The notes below the pieces were generated by a model. The model was not told where the DNA came from. It ran no database searches and was given only the letters and a program-made list of their open reading frames with translations. The position numbers were made by a program, and so were the translations under genes. From assembly GCF_032883915.1 (NCBI RefSeq), contig NZ_CP120717.1, forward strand, positions 4,781,697 through 4,845,696: DNA of 64,000 nt, given 5' to 3'. Shown here piece after piece: positions 7,895-16,646 of the stretch. This stretch comes from Endozoicomonas sp. 8E (GTDB lineage Bacteria; Pseudomonadota; Gammaproteobacteria; Pseudomonadales; Endozoicomonadaceae). The stretch's first letter is position 1. Every line of letters begins with the position of its first letter.

Positions 7895-10531
7895 TTACAG
7901 GCTCTTGGTGACTACTTCATAAATATCGGCAGACAGATCAGGTACTGCCTTGATCCGCTCCAGCGCTTTCCTCATGCGTTCCCTTATGACTGGCTGGTAT
8001 TTCTTCCAACGTGTTAATGGCGTCATCAGACGAGAAGCGGTTTGCGGGTTCTGTTTGTCCAGGGTAATGATCCAGTCCGCCAGGAACTCATAACCCTCGC
8101 CTGTGCCAGAGTGAAACTGCTTCATATTCCCGCTGGCAAATCCGCCCAATAAAGCTCTCAGCTTATTCGGGCTGGTGCTGTCGAAAGATTCATGCTCCTG
8201 AAGTGACCTTAGATGCTCCAGAGTGCCCAGAGACGGGCTGCTGCTTTGCATCATAAACCAGCTGTCCATGACCACTGCGTCATCTCTATAACGATCCAGA
8301 TAGTCATTGAGCAGAGAATCAATGGTTTCCCGACTCTGATAACTGGAATTAATGACAGCGCCCATGGCTGCACGCAGGTCGGTCATATTACTGGCATTGT
8401 TGTACTGATCTTCAGCCAGTTGTTGCAGGCCGTCGTCTTCCAGTTCAACCAGGTAGCCGAGACAGATATTTCTCAGGGTACGTTTGGCAATATCTCCGGC
8501 TTCCGGGCGATACTCACCCTTCAGCTTCAGAGTTTGATAAAGCCCCAGCAGTTTATCTTTGTGAGCCTCAGCAATGGCTTTGCGAACACGACTTCTGGAT
8601 TCACAGATCTGCAGAGGGTGAATTTCTTCCGCCTGCTCAGCCAGACTCGCTTCAGAGGGCAGTTTCAACATTTCTGCTTTAACCGCTTTGTCCAGCTCTT
8701 CATCGGCGAGCACGACACCGAAAGCATCAATCAGCCTTGAATCAATCCCGGTTTCTTTGTCCTTCAGCAGTCCCTCGACCAGATCTTCAATAACCGCAGT
8801 GGCCAGACGCTGACCTGCATCCCAACGATTGTAACTATCGCTGTCGTACTTCATCAGGAAAACCAGATCTTCACGACGGTAATCGTATTTGACACGAACG
8901 GGTGCAGAGAAGTTTCTTAAAATAGAAGGCAATGGCTTTTCAGTCAGTCCTTCGAATGTCCAGGTGTCTTCAGCCGCTGTAACATGAAGAACCCGTTCAG
9001 TCTCACCGGCTTCGTTCAGTGGCAGGGCTTTGCCATCCTTGTCCAGCAGGGCAACAGCCACAGGAATATGAAAAGGCAGTTTAGTCTCCTGACCCGGAGT
9101 AGCCGGACAACTCTGAGCTATTGTCAGAGTGTACCGACCTGACGCCTGATCAAAGCTGTCGGTCACAGAAACAACCGGCGTTCCCGCCTGGTTATACCAA
9201 TGGCGGAACTGACCAAGGTCAACGCCGGAAGCCTCTTCCATGGCTTTGACAAAGTCTTCACAGGTCGCTGCTTTACCGTCAAAACGGTCAAAGTACAGGT
9301 CTGAACCTTTGCGGAAATGGTCTTTACCGACAATGGACTGAATCATCCGAACCACTTCACAACCCTTTTCGTAAACGGTCAGGGTGTAAAAGTTGGAGAT
9401 CTCGATAAATGACTGCGGACGTATAGGATGAGCCATGGGGCCGGCATCTTCAGCAAACTGTGCCGTCTTCATTATCGCAGCGTCTGAAATCCGCTTGACG
9501 CCCCGTGAATTCATATCTGCCGAGAATTCAGCATCACGAAATACAGTGAAGCCCTCTTTAAGGCTCAGCTGGAACCAGTCGCGACAGGTGACTCTGTTGC
9601 CAGACCAGTTATGGAAATACTCATGCGCAACGATCGCTTCTATACGCTGATAACTGGCGTCAGTAGCTGTCTCGGGGCTTGCCAGTACACAGGAAGAGTT
9701 GAAAATGTTCAAACCCTTGTTTTCCATCGCCCCCATGTTGAAATGATCTACCGCTACGATCATGAAGATATCCAGATCGTACTCACGGCCATACACCTCT
9801 TCGTCCCACTTCATGGACTTTTTCAGAGAAAGCATGGCGTGGTCGCACTTGTCGATATTGTGGGACTCGGTGAAAATACGCAGTGCCACTTCCCTGCCGT
9901 TCATGGTGGTGAAACTATCTTCCACCGTTTCCAGATCACCGCCTACCAGGGCAAACAGGTAGCTGGGCTTTTTGAACGGATCCTCCCAGGTCACCCAGTG
10001 TCGTCCACCTTCAAACTCGCCACGGGCGATATCATTACCATTGGACAGCAGAACCGGGTAACGACCTCTGTCGGCAATCACCTTGGTGGTGAATTTGGAC
10101 ATAACATCCGGACGATCCAGATAGTAGGTGATTTTGCGGAAGCCTTCTGCCTCACATTGAGTACAGAACATGCCATTGGATTTATACAGTCCTTCCAGAG
10201 AAGTGTTTTCCTGAGGACGAATGCGAGTCACAACCGTCAGAGAGAATGAGAGACGGGTGACCGGTACAGTCAGGCTTTCAGAACCGAGGATGTACTGATC
10301 AGAGGTCAGCTCGGAACCGTCAATAAAGACACTGACCAGCTCCAGGTCGACACCAACCAGAGTCAGATCGGGGGTATCTTGTCCATGATCTTCATTGCGG
10401 CGCAAGCCGAGTACCGAGGTCACCAGTGCGTGATCTTCGAACAGGTCGAAGGTCAGGTCGGTGGTGTCAATCCAATAATCCGGAGCCTGATAATCTTTCA
10501 GGTAAATAGCTCTGGGTTGGGCGTCTTTCAT
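7895..10531 (-). CDS. pepN: Aminopeptidase N (M1 family)
   Basis: 878 aa, close to E. coli PepN (870). Zinc metallopeptidase that removes N-terminal residues from peptides in the cytoplasm. Visible: exopeptidase motif GAMEN at about 267-271, zinc site HEYFH at 303-307 with the third ligand Glu near 326 (LKEG), and the family stretch RDWFQLSLKEG. The ATG at 10531 is preferred over a TTG two codons upstream because AAGG sits 6-7 nt before it. Its 3' end was copied twice into the effector array downstream (3634-3848 and 6398-6496). The intact gene shows no damage. Confidence 0.95.
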   Translation of the reverse strand: MKDAQPRAIYLKDYQAPDYWIDTTDLTFDLFEDHALVTSVLGLRRNEDHGQDTPDLTLVGVDLELVSVFIDGSELTSDQYILGSESLTVPVTRLSFSLTVVTRIRPQENTSLEGLYKSNGMFCTQCEAEGFRKITYYLDRPDVMSKFTTKVIADRGRYPVLLSNGNDIARGEFEGGRHWVTWEDPFKKPSYLFALVGGDLETVEDSFTTMNGREVALRIFTESHNIDKCDHAMLSLKKSMKWDEEVYGREYDLDIFMIVAVDHFNMGAMENKGLNIFNSSCVLASPETATDASYQRIEAIVAHEYFHNWSGNRVTCRDWFQLSLKEGFTVFRDAEFSADMNSRGVKRISDAAIMKTAQFAEDAGPMAHPIRPQSFIEISNFYTLTVYEKGCEVVRMIQSIVGKDHFRKGSDLYFDRFDGKAATCEDFVKAMEEASGVDLGQFRHWYNQAGTPVVSVTDSFDQASGRYTLTIAQSCPATPGQETKLPFHIPVAVALLDKDGKALPLNEAGETERVLHVTAAEDTWTFEGLTEKPLPSILRNFSAPVRVKYDYRREDLVFLMKYDSDSYNRWDAGQRLATAVIEDLVEGLLKDKETGIDSRLIDAFGVVLADEELDKAVKAEMLKLPSEASLAEQAEEIHPLQICESRSRVRKAIAEAHKDKLLGLYQTLKLKGEYRPEAGDIAKRTLRNICLGYLVELEDDGLQQLAEDQYNNASNMTDLRAAMGAVINSSYQSRETIDSLLNDYLDRYRDDAVVMDSWFMMQSSSPSLGTLEHLRSLQEHESFDSTSPNKLRALLGGFASGNMKQFHSGTGEGYEFLADWIITLDKQNPQTASRLMTPLTRWKKYQPVIRERMRKALERIKAVPDLSADIYEVVTKSL

Positions 10532-10618
10532 TTTCAACCTTCCTTTACCATGGTCGTGCTTTTGTTGTTAGAGCTTTTGGCTCAATTTGCGCAGAGGTAT
10601 GTTTCCTCGCCATGCCGA

Positions 10619-11458
10619 TCAGGCTGCAACTGATACGTTGACTTGATAAGAAGTGTGCTTGCGAATATTGATGACACCGGTATCAAGGATCAGGTATTGC
10701 CCCTTGATACCCATCAGTACGCCTTCAATAAGCGGTTTTTTATCAAAAGACATGGAAGTCACTTTGACAGGATATTGCTCGACGGGATAGCGAATATCAA
10801 CGACTTCCGGATCAACCACCGGCGTTATGGCCTGCAATCCAAACTGCTCCTGAAGCGCTTCCAGCCGTGAAGCGTTCATCTCCAGCAGATCTCTGGCCTG
10901 TGTTTTGAGATCCAGAGGCTCTGCCGTTCCTTTCAACATGGCACGCCAGTTGGTTCGATCATTCACAAACGCCTTGAACAGGGTTTCGATCAAACCGGAC
11001 TGCTGTCGTGTAGAAACTCTGACAAAAGGCAGGGCCTGAGTCGCCCCCTGATCCACCCAGCGGGTGGGCACCTGAGTCGCACGGGTGATACCTACCTTTA
11101 AACCCGAAGAGTTGGCCAGATAGACCACATGATCGGTCATGCAGAACTTTTCACCCCAGGCGGCATCCCGGCAGGTACCTTCATGATAATGACACTTTTC
11201 GGGACTCATAATACAGCTGTCGCACTGGGGCAGCTTTTTGAAACAGGGATAACAGAAACCCTGGCTGAAACTTTTCTTCGTCTTGCGGCCACAGTGGCAG
11301 CAGTTGATTTCGCCCTGGTATTCAAGGGTCAGCTTTTTTCCCATCAGTTCATTCAGGGGCAGCCGATCATCGCCCACGGGCAGCTGGTACTCCACCGGCT
11401 GGCCTTCTTTCAGTAGCGATTCCATTTTGCGCAGTGCGCCACTCAGACGTTGAGTCAA
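10619..11458 (-). CDS. DUF2797 family protein with zinc-binding Cys clusters
   Basis: 279 aa. The N-terminal half has several Cys pairs (CCHCGRK, CYPC, CDSC, then a Cys/His group) typical of DUF2797, followed by VVYLANSSGLKVGITR, which resembles the start of GIY-YIG-like folds. Function not established. The start is TTG at 11458, because GAGG lies 8 nt upstream and overlaps the stop of the yeaC-like gene, implying coupled translation; the first in-frame ATG (11425) has no such site. Cytoplasmic, no membrane segments. Confidence 0.8.
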   Translation of the reverse strand: MTQRLSGALRKMESLLKEGQPVEYQLPVGDDRLPLNELMGKKLTLEYQGEINCCHCGRKTKKSFSQGFCYPCFKKLPQCDSCIMSPEKCHYHEGTCRDAAWGEKFCMTDHVVYLANSSGLKVGITRATQVPTRWVDQGATQALPFVRVSTRQQSGLIETLFKAFVNDRTNWRAMLKGTAEPLDLKTQARDLLEMNASRLEALQEQFGLQAITPVVDPEVVDIRYPVEQYPVKVTSMSFDKKPLIEGVLMGIKGQYLILDTGVINIRKHTSYQVNVSVAA

Positions 11459-11468
11459 GTTTTATACC

Positions 11469-11741
11469 TCAGTCTTTAAAGCGCAGAATAGTGGTTTCAG
11501 ACGCATCCTCTCCGGATGCACTTTTGCAATTCACAGGCATGTAACCAATGCGCTCTTCTTCGGGCAGGTTGTCGTGCTCCCAGGCGATCAGAGCCTCCAG
11601 CATGCCTTCTCTCTGGTCCGGTGTCAGCTTGTCACCATTGGGCCAGCGGCTCAGCTCCAGTGACTGTTTCATATTCTGGTAGATTTCCGGCGTCATCTGG
11701 GCCAGAAAGTCCTTAAGCTGCATAAATCCACTTACCCTCAT
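11469..11741 (-). CDS. YeaC-like DUF1315 protein
   Basis: 90 aa. The segment MTPEIYQNMKQSLELSRWP followed by KLTPDQRE matches the E. coli YeaC/DUF1315 pattern. Small cytoplasmic protein of unknown function. AGGA lies 9 nt before the ATG at 11741; an internal ATG at 11723 has no clear ribosome site. Ten bp upstream of the DUF2797 gene and apparently in one operon with it. Confidence 0.8.
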   Translation of the reverse strand: MRVSGFMQLKDFLAQMTPEIYQNMKQSLELSRWPNGDKLTPDQREGMLEALIAWEHDNLPEEERIGYMPVNCKSASGEDASETTILRFKD

Positions 11742-11790
11742 CTGAATAATTCCTGGTGGACCCCCTAAGGTTCACAATCCAGGAAAAAAA

Positions 11791-11829
11791 TTTTGCCTTT
11801 CAGGCTTTTTAGCCCGTTACAAGGCAAAA
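11791..11829 (-). terminator. Intrinsic terminator facing minus strand, with no obvious gene upstream
   Basis: TTTTGCCTT (11791-11799) pairs with AAGGCAAAA (11821-11829); on the minus strand the stem is followed by a run of T. No minus-strand gene is seen between it and the plus-strand gene at 11999. It may end an undetected small RNA or antisense transcript, or insulate the yeaC-like operon. Confidence 0.5.
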
Positions 11830-11998
11830 TAAATATGAAAGGATAATACTATCAAATCGCCACAAGCGAAAAAACGCAGTCTGCATCACCTTACCGGGAT
11901 GTTCGCTGTAATTCCCGATAAAAAAAGCCTTAAGCGGAAAATGCCACCAGCTCTGTATCACGAAGTCGGGGCATTTTCTTGATAAAAAGGACACACTC

Positions 11999-13765
11999 AT
12001 GACTAACCAGATTCCTGTTATGCAGCGTTTGTCACCCATTCGCAACACTACCCGGGCTCAGGATGCCGATGCACTGGCCGCTGAGCAGCTTCAACATTTT
12101 GGTATTCAACCTGACACGCCCTTTGGCCAATCCTTACTCAGCGCCGCCAGCAGTCTTTATCAGGCAGGTTCCGATATCAGCCAGTTCGAGAGCCTCTGTC
12201 AGGCCATAGCCTCACTGCCTGAGTCAGACAAAATCAGCCACTTTAATGCCAAAAAGTTTCTCTGTTTCCAGCTGGCCAAGCTGATCGACATGCTGCAACC
12301 GAGCATGAAGCAGGATTATCATGCCCTGGGAATGGATGTCAGCAGCCGGGTTGTCAAAGGTGACTACCCTCTGTTTGCCAATGTCGGCGCCCTCTTCTCG
12401 GCCACGCCCGCCGTAGTAAAGACCGCCACCTATCTCTATGCCTGTACCGAGTGGGTCGAAGATGCCTTTCACGGCAAGGAAAGCACTCACCCGATTTACA
12501 GCCGCCTGCTCAACCCGACATCGATCTCTCTGGCCAACACCCTGACCGCTCTGGAAGCAGGAGAAAATGCCGGTGAGTACATGACCTGGAACTTCAACAG
12601 CGGTATGGCTGCAATTGATGCCCTGCTGGCCAACCAGCTCAGGCATGGCGACATTCTGCTCAGTTCCCGCAATGTTTATGGCGGTACTTTCCAGCTGATG
12701 CAGGATTTCTATGCCCGTCCTGACCGCATGGCCGTCAAGCTGGAATGGTTTGACGGATTTTCTGGCGAAGCATTCAGCGAGCAGCTCAAGCAGGTCGAAG
12801 ATAAATATAAGTCAGCCCTGAAAGATGGCAAAAAAATCCTGGTTTATCTGGAATCTCCCTGCAATCCCCATGGCAATGTGATTGATGTCGCCAGCATCTG
12901 TAAAAAAAGTCATGAGAAAGGTTATCTGGTGGCTCTCGATTCAACTCTGGCCACGCCCTTCCTTCATCGCCCACTGCGCAATAAGGACAAGAGTAAGCGG
13001 CCTGACTGGGTCATCCACAGTTACACCAAAGACATCTCCGGCTCCGGCAGCGCCACTGCGGGTGGTATCGTTGGTGAAAGCCGTCGTATGTTCCTGCCCA
13101 AGAACACCGAGCATGAAGGCGTAAGCTGGCATGAAACCCTGTTCTGGGACGTTTACTACATCAAGGGCGCTTTCCTGGATGCCGATAAATCTCTGGACAT
13201 TATCAATGGTCTGAAAACCCTGGAAAGCCGAATGCTATCCAAGTGCATTAATACGCTGGTGTTCAGTCACTATCTTAATGCTCATGACCAGATCCAGGTC
13301 AACAGCCATGCCCTGAGCAGCCACCCTAACTCAGACTTGCGGGAACAGCAGCTCTATCTCGGTCTGCCCAGCCCGCTGTTCAGTATTGATATGGAGAAAG
13401 CCCGGATTCCAAGAGAAGCTTTCATCCGTTTCTTTGATGCCCTGGAGCCTGCTTTTGGTCATATGGTCAGCCTTGGTCAGAGCAATACGCTGGTACTCTG
13501 TCCGGCCTTAACGTCTCATTCGGAAATGGACGAGTCCGCCCAGCAAGAGGCGGGTATTTTCCTGACCACCATTCGTGTCGCCATGGGCGATGAAAACCCA
13601 AAGGACCTGATAAGACAGTTCAAGGCGTGTGCAAAACTTCATCTGGACCCGGTTATGCCGGGATTTTCCGAACAGTTTATGTCAGACGAAGAACTGGATA
13701 AAATGATACGAGAGACTCATCTGGATGTGCATTCCAGACATCTGGAATTTATGAGCAAAGAATAA
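11999..13765 (+). CDS. Cys/Met metabolism PLP-dependent enzyme with long N-terminal extension
   Basis: 588 aa, against about 400 for typical cystathionine gamma-synthase or methionine gamma-lyase family members. Residues from about 165 carry the family signatures: PIYSRLLNPTS, an ALDSTLATP strand (Asp313 as PLP ring partner) and the PLP lysine in SYTKDISGSGSA (Lys344). The first 150 residues are an extra helical domain I do not recognise. AAAGGA precedes the ATG. It stands alone between a divergent operon and an accessory region. Substrate cannot be assigned; a sulfur amino-acid lyase or synthase is the best general call. Confidence 0.8.
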   Translation: MTNQIPVMQRLSPIRNTTRAQDADALAAEQLQHFGIQPDTPFGQSLLSAASSLYQAGSDISQFESLCQAIASLPESDKISHFNAKKFLCFQLAKLIDMLQPSMKQDYHALGMDVSSRVVKGDYPLFANVGALFSATPAVVKTATYLYACTEWVEDAFHGKESTHPIYSRLLNPTSISLANTLTALEAGENAGEYMTWNFNSGMAAIDALLANQLRHGDILLSSRNVYGGTFQLMQDFYARPDRMAVKLEWFDGFSGEAFSEQLKQVEDKYKSALKDGKKILVYLESPCNPHGNVIDVASICKKSHEKGYLVALDSTLATPFLHRPLRNKDKSKRPDWVIHSYTKDISGSGSATAGGIVGESRRMFLPKNTEHEGVSWHETLFWDVYYIKGAFLDADKSLDIINGLKTLESRMLSKCINTLVFSHYLNAHDQIQVNSHALSSHPNSDLREQQLYLGLPSPLFSIDMEKARIPREAFIRFFDALEPAFGHMVSLGQSNTLVLCPALTSHSEMDESAQQEAGIFLTTIRVAMGDENPKDLIRQFKACAKLHLDPVMPGFSEQFMSDEELDKMIRETHLDVHSRHLEFMSKE

Positions 13766-13803
13766 AGACGACGATTCATTTATATCTGAAGGAACAGAGA
13801 ACA

Positions 13804-13907
13804 ATGCTGGATGAAAAGGCCATAATGGATTCTTTTCATCCTGTTCCTGAACTGTTGAAGCAGCGTGGAGTATTGACAGATTCAGTTGAAAGTGAAGTCA
13901 TTTATAG
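13804..13907 (+). pseudogene. Truncated gene start (N-terminal remnant)
   Basis: An ATG with GAAGGA upstream opens about 35 codons of normal-looking protein (MLDEKAIMDSFHPVPELLKQ and onward). The frame then runs antisense into the 3' end of the RhuM-Fic gene. It looks like the start of a gene cut off by arrival of that module. The original gene is not recognised. Confidence 0.35.
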
Positions 13908-14882
13908 TCAGGCTTCTCCGGGAGTCAGCATGTTCATAATCAAGCGTATCAGGATATCTTTTTGTTTCGGGTCTGACTCTGCAACCAACAGGGTTAACGC
14001 TGCAAGACCCGTGTCGTTAATCACCGGTTGGTGATCCTCGTTCATAAGGCGACCATTGCGATACAGAAAGTCTACAAACAGGAAAGCACCGCTGCGCTTG
14101 TTACCATCCACAAACGGGTGGTTTTTTACCACAAAATAGAGCAAGTGCGCTGCTTTGCTCTCTAAGGTTGGGTAAGCAGGTTCACCGAAAGTCGTCTGCT
14201 CAAGATTTCCCAATAATGCACCCAAACCATCATCCCTGTTTTTTGCAAACAGCTCTGTGGCCTCGCCTCGCTGAATTAATTGCTTTTTCAGTTCATTTAA
14301 TGATGCCATGGCCTGATGCTCATCGACCAGGGTGCCGCCGGACTGACCTGCAGGTTCGTTCAATAAACCCTCATCGTAGCGTTGCAGCCAGAGAAAGGTC
14401 TGAGTATACCGGCTGACGATTTCAACCAGTCCCCTGCCTGCCTCTGCTTCCAGTTCCGGCGTTGCTGCTGCTTTGCGAATAAGCGCTAAGGCAGCTTCCA
14501 ACTCTTTGGCGTTTTCTTCAAAACGTTGCTGATTGATGGAAAAACCTTGAGTAAGGTGATCATTCAGAGCTTTTGTAGCCCACTGCCTGAACTGAGTTCC
14601 TTTTTTAGAGTTGACTCTATAACCAATAGAAATAATGGCATCGAGATTGTAATACTCCACCTGATACGTTTTACCGTCACTGGCAGTTGTTGCATTTTTT
14701 GCAACTACTTGCTCACGTACCAGTTCTTCATCATGAAAAATATTACGCAAATGGCGCGAAATTACCGATTTATCCCTATCAAACAGCTCTGCCATCTGGT
14801 TCAGGCTTAACCAGACGGTTTTCTCGGAAAGCTTGACTTGTATATTGCCATTACCGGCCTGGTAGATTAGTAGTTCACTCAT
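13908..14882 (-). CDS. RhuM-like protein with Fic/Doc domain
   Basis: 324 aa from the ATG at 14882, chosen because GGGA lies 7 nt upstream; a TTG four codons earlier has none. The N-terminal half is RhuM-like (VWLSLNQMAELFDRDKSVIS, a predicted DNA-binding or KilA-N-like segment). The C-terminal half has the Fic core NHPFVDGNKRSGAF with catalytic His in place (H255 from this start). The motif ends GNKR rather than GNGR, as in Doc-type proteins, which can phosphorylate rather than AMPylate. RhuM-Fic genes are typical accessory genes, and flanking relics here fit an acquired segment. No antitoxin is obvious next to it. Confidence 0.85.
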   Translation of the reverse strand: MSELLIYQAGNGNIQVKLSEKTVWLSLNQMAELFDRDKSVISRHLRNIFHDEELVREQVVAKNATTASDGKTYQVEYYNLDAIISIGYRVNSKKGTQFRQWATKALNDHLTQGFSINQQRFEENAKELEAALALIRKAAATPELEAEAGRGLVEIVSRYTQTFLWLQRYDEGLLNEPAGQSGGTLVDEHQAMASLNELKKQLIQRGEATELFAKNRDDGLGALLGNLEQTTFGEPAYPTLESKAAHLLYFVVKNHPFVDGNKRSGAFLFVDFLYRNGRLMNEDHQPVINDTGLAALTLLVAESDPKQKDILIRLIMNMLTPGEA

Positions 14883-15433
14883 TGTTTGTCCCAAATTTAT
14901 TATTCAATGCGTGATCAAGAATAGCCTTTAATGACTCCAAGGTACCTGCCATTTTATTCTCAGCGAACTTTTACCCGCTGCAACCTTTGGTTTTTGACAG
15001 AAATAAACACTTGGTTTTAAAGGTGATGGTGAAAGCAGTCGAACCCGTCATTCGCCCGAAATTCACATGCAGGCGTTGCGGTGAGTCTATGAAACACATT
15101 GCGTTCAGTTTCCTGAAACCGACCTGAGCTATTGTCACATCAACAAACACCGCCATTCACAAGCAAGGAGAAAATGTAAGCTCAGCCAGACAGATCCGTC
15201 ATATCCAAGACTAACGTAATGCAGTGGTCTGGAGACACTCATCCTGAATAAATAGCATTCAGAAAAAACGTTTTGATTCAAGATCCGCCAGAAAAGTAAA
15301 CTCCAATAGACCTTCCTTACCAGAATTCAACCCGGGCTTGTGCAACAACAGGATAAGATTGCGGCTGGGCGCAATCTATCGTTATTCATTAGTCTACTTT
15401 GCACAAACAGAAAGAAAAGATGTCTGGATAACG
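14883..15433. other. Gene-poor accessory stretch with a possible transposase C-terminal relic
   Basis: No intact gene seen. On the plus strand about 14940-15127 an open frame ends in KFTCRRCGESMKHIAFSFL and a stop, with no plausible start. The CxxC then basic/aromatic ending resembles C-termini of some transposases, so this may be the 3' remnant of an insertion sequence. The remaining 300 bp upstream of 15434 show nothing recognisable. Confidence 0.3.
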
Positions 15434-15655
15434 ATGGTAAAAACACTTTCTACGGTGCTTCTCTTGTTCCTGCTTTCGCTGTCTGTTATTTGTCAGGCCG
15501 AAAAGCTGACAAGACGTTTTGTTGTCGAGTTTGCACCGCATCAGGGGACAGGTTCTCCGGATCGGATCTTTTCCATAAAGCATAATCTGCCGGTCAGGCT
15601 GCTAGCAAAAACACCAGAGTGTCCTAGAATACTCACTGTCGTTATACGGCAGTAG
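15434..15655 (+). CDS. Small predicted secreted protein
   Basis: 73 aa. N-terminal signal peptide (STVLLLFLLSLSVICQA) followed by about 50 residues with no recognised domain and one Cys. The ATG at 15434 is preferred over an upstream in-frame ATG because it places the signal peptide at the start. It ends 8 bp before the next secreted-protein gene, suggesting an operon. Could also be the remnant of a larger gene. Confidence 0.45.
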   Translation: MVKTLSTVLLLFLLSLSVICQAEKLTRRFVVEFAPHQGTGSPDRIFSIKHNLPVRLLAKTPECPRILTVVIRQ

Positions 15656-15663
15656 GTTCGATT

Positions 15664-16131
15664 ATGTTGGTGCAAAAGACAAGCCAAAGCTTTCTACCCG
15701 CGCTATTGGTGGCTGTGTTCTTGCTCTCTTCCCCGGATGCTTCCTCCGATGGTTTCGGGCACATAGAATTCTTACAGAAAATCGGGACCGATAAAGATGT
15801 TTACATAGCTAAGCCAGTGCAGGATCCATCGGATGCATGCGTTGATTATGTCTCACCGGCCTCTGTGCAGACGGTTCCGGGATATGAGAACGGACAAACT
15901 ATGAAAATTCATTACGTTGATACGGGGATCTGTGACAGGTCCTGGGCTTCCGTGCTGTTCAAGGTAAAAAGCAAAAATCACTCTGGAAGATCAGCCCAAC
16001 TTTTATGGTTTAAAGATTTGCATCAGGATCCCTATGCAACGATAGGCGAAGATGCAGATCCATACGGATTGTTATGGATTGACAATAGCGATAGCAGCAA
16101 GATTAAAGTCTGGGTCAGTTATGATCACTAG
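15664..16131 (+). CDS. Predicted secreted protein of unknown function, probably cut short by a palindromic element
   Basis: 155 aa with signal peptide (LPALLVAVFLLSSPDASS). The rest is beta-rich, with WIDNSDSSKIKVWVSYDH at the end. Its stop codon TAG (16129-16131) overlaps the left end of the element at 16130-16339. The open frame beyond the element (16341-16616) has matching character; a direct CAC-GTG join of the two would continue in frame as YDHVQLQLMTNQ. So this may be the 5' half of an interrupted gene of about 246 codons. No family recognised. Confidence 0.5.
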   Translation: MLVQKTSQSFLPALLVAVFLLSSPDASSDGFGHIEFLQKIGTDKDVYIAKPVQDPSDACVDYVSPASVQTVPGYENGQTMKIHYVDTGICDRSWASVLFKVKSKNHSGRSAQLLWFKDLHQDPYATIGEDADPYGLLWIDNSDSSKIKVWVSYDH

Positions 16132-16339
16132 GAGCCTGACCGAGAATAGCGCCCGTAGCGAGGACGGCAGAAAATTGAGGATGAAAATTCGGTTTTGTGA
16201 GGAGAATAGCGAGCTATTTGACGAACAAAAGCGGATTTTCAGACCGATTTGCTGCCGCCGCACGACTGCATGGATGCAGGAGCTAGAGCAACGCAGGAGC
16301 AGTTGCCGCGTAGGGCAGTCTATTCTCGGTCAGGCTCCT
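16130..16339 (+). repeat. Dispersed palindromic element, copy 1 (one 47-bp unit)
   Basis: 210 bp with perfect 20-bp terminal inverted repeats AGGAGCCTGACCGAGAATAG and CTATTCTCGGTCAGGCTCCT, flanked by CT and AG so that both sides read CTAG. Nested arms inside (CGGCAG with CTGCCG, AAAAT...TTTTGT with ACAAAA...ATTTT) make most of it an imperfect hairpin. It holds one copy of a 47-bp insert (GACTGCATGGATGCAGG and onward) absent from copies 2 and 3. No coding capacity and no transposase: a MITE-like or ERIC-like element. Confidence 0.85.
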
Positions 16340-16340
16340 A

Positions 16341-16616
16341 GTGCAGCTTCAGCTGATGACAAACCAAGAGGCCCCGGGTATCGGTTCCTCGCAAACGACT
16401 TATTTCGGGGAGGTCTCAGAATCAATCATCGAACCCGCAGGTTCTTTCACCAACCTTCTGCATTCGAGCTCTGCCGACGGTAACCGACAGCATACTTTGG
16501 GTTTATACTGTTCCGTCTATCCCTGCGATGGCGGCGCTTGTCGAGTGCGAACCGTTATATTCAGCGAAGTGTCAGGGGCATCAGAAGATATAGAATATCT
16601 GGCTGATCTAGATTAG
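16341..16616 (+). pseudogene. Likely 3' half of an element-interrupted secreted-protein gene
   Basis: 91 codons beginning GTG directly after the element, without a ribosome binding site, and running to a TAG. It contains four Cys (near YCSVYPCDGGACRV), suggesting disulfides in an exported protein, but has no signal peptide of its own. Best read as the continuation of the gene at 15664-16131. Unknown family. Confidence 0.45.
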
Positions 16617-16646
16617 CAGCACCCAGGCCAGCCCCCTCCTTAACCA

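Noticed and set aside
11809-12048. 79-codon minus-strand frame overlapping the start of the PLP-enzyme gene
   Set aside because: Covers the terminator-like hairpin and has no ribosome site.
16052-16483. Open frame running through the palindromic element, also seen at the other copies
   Set aside because: It exists only because the element happens to be open in that frame; the element is non-coding in design, with matched arm changes and internal deletion.
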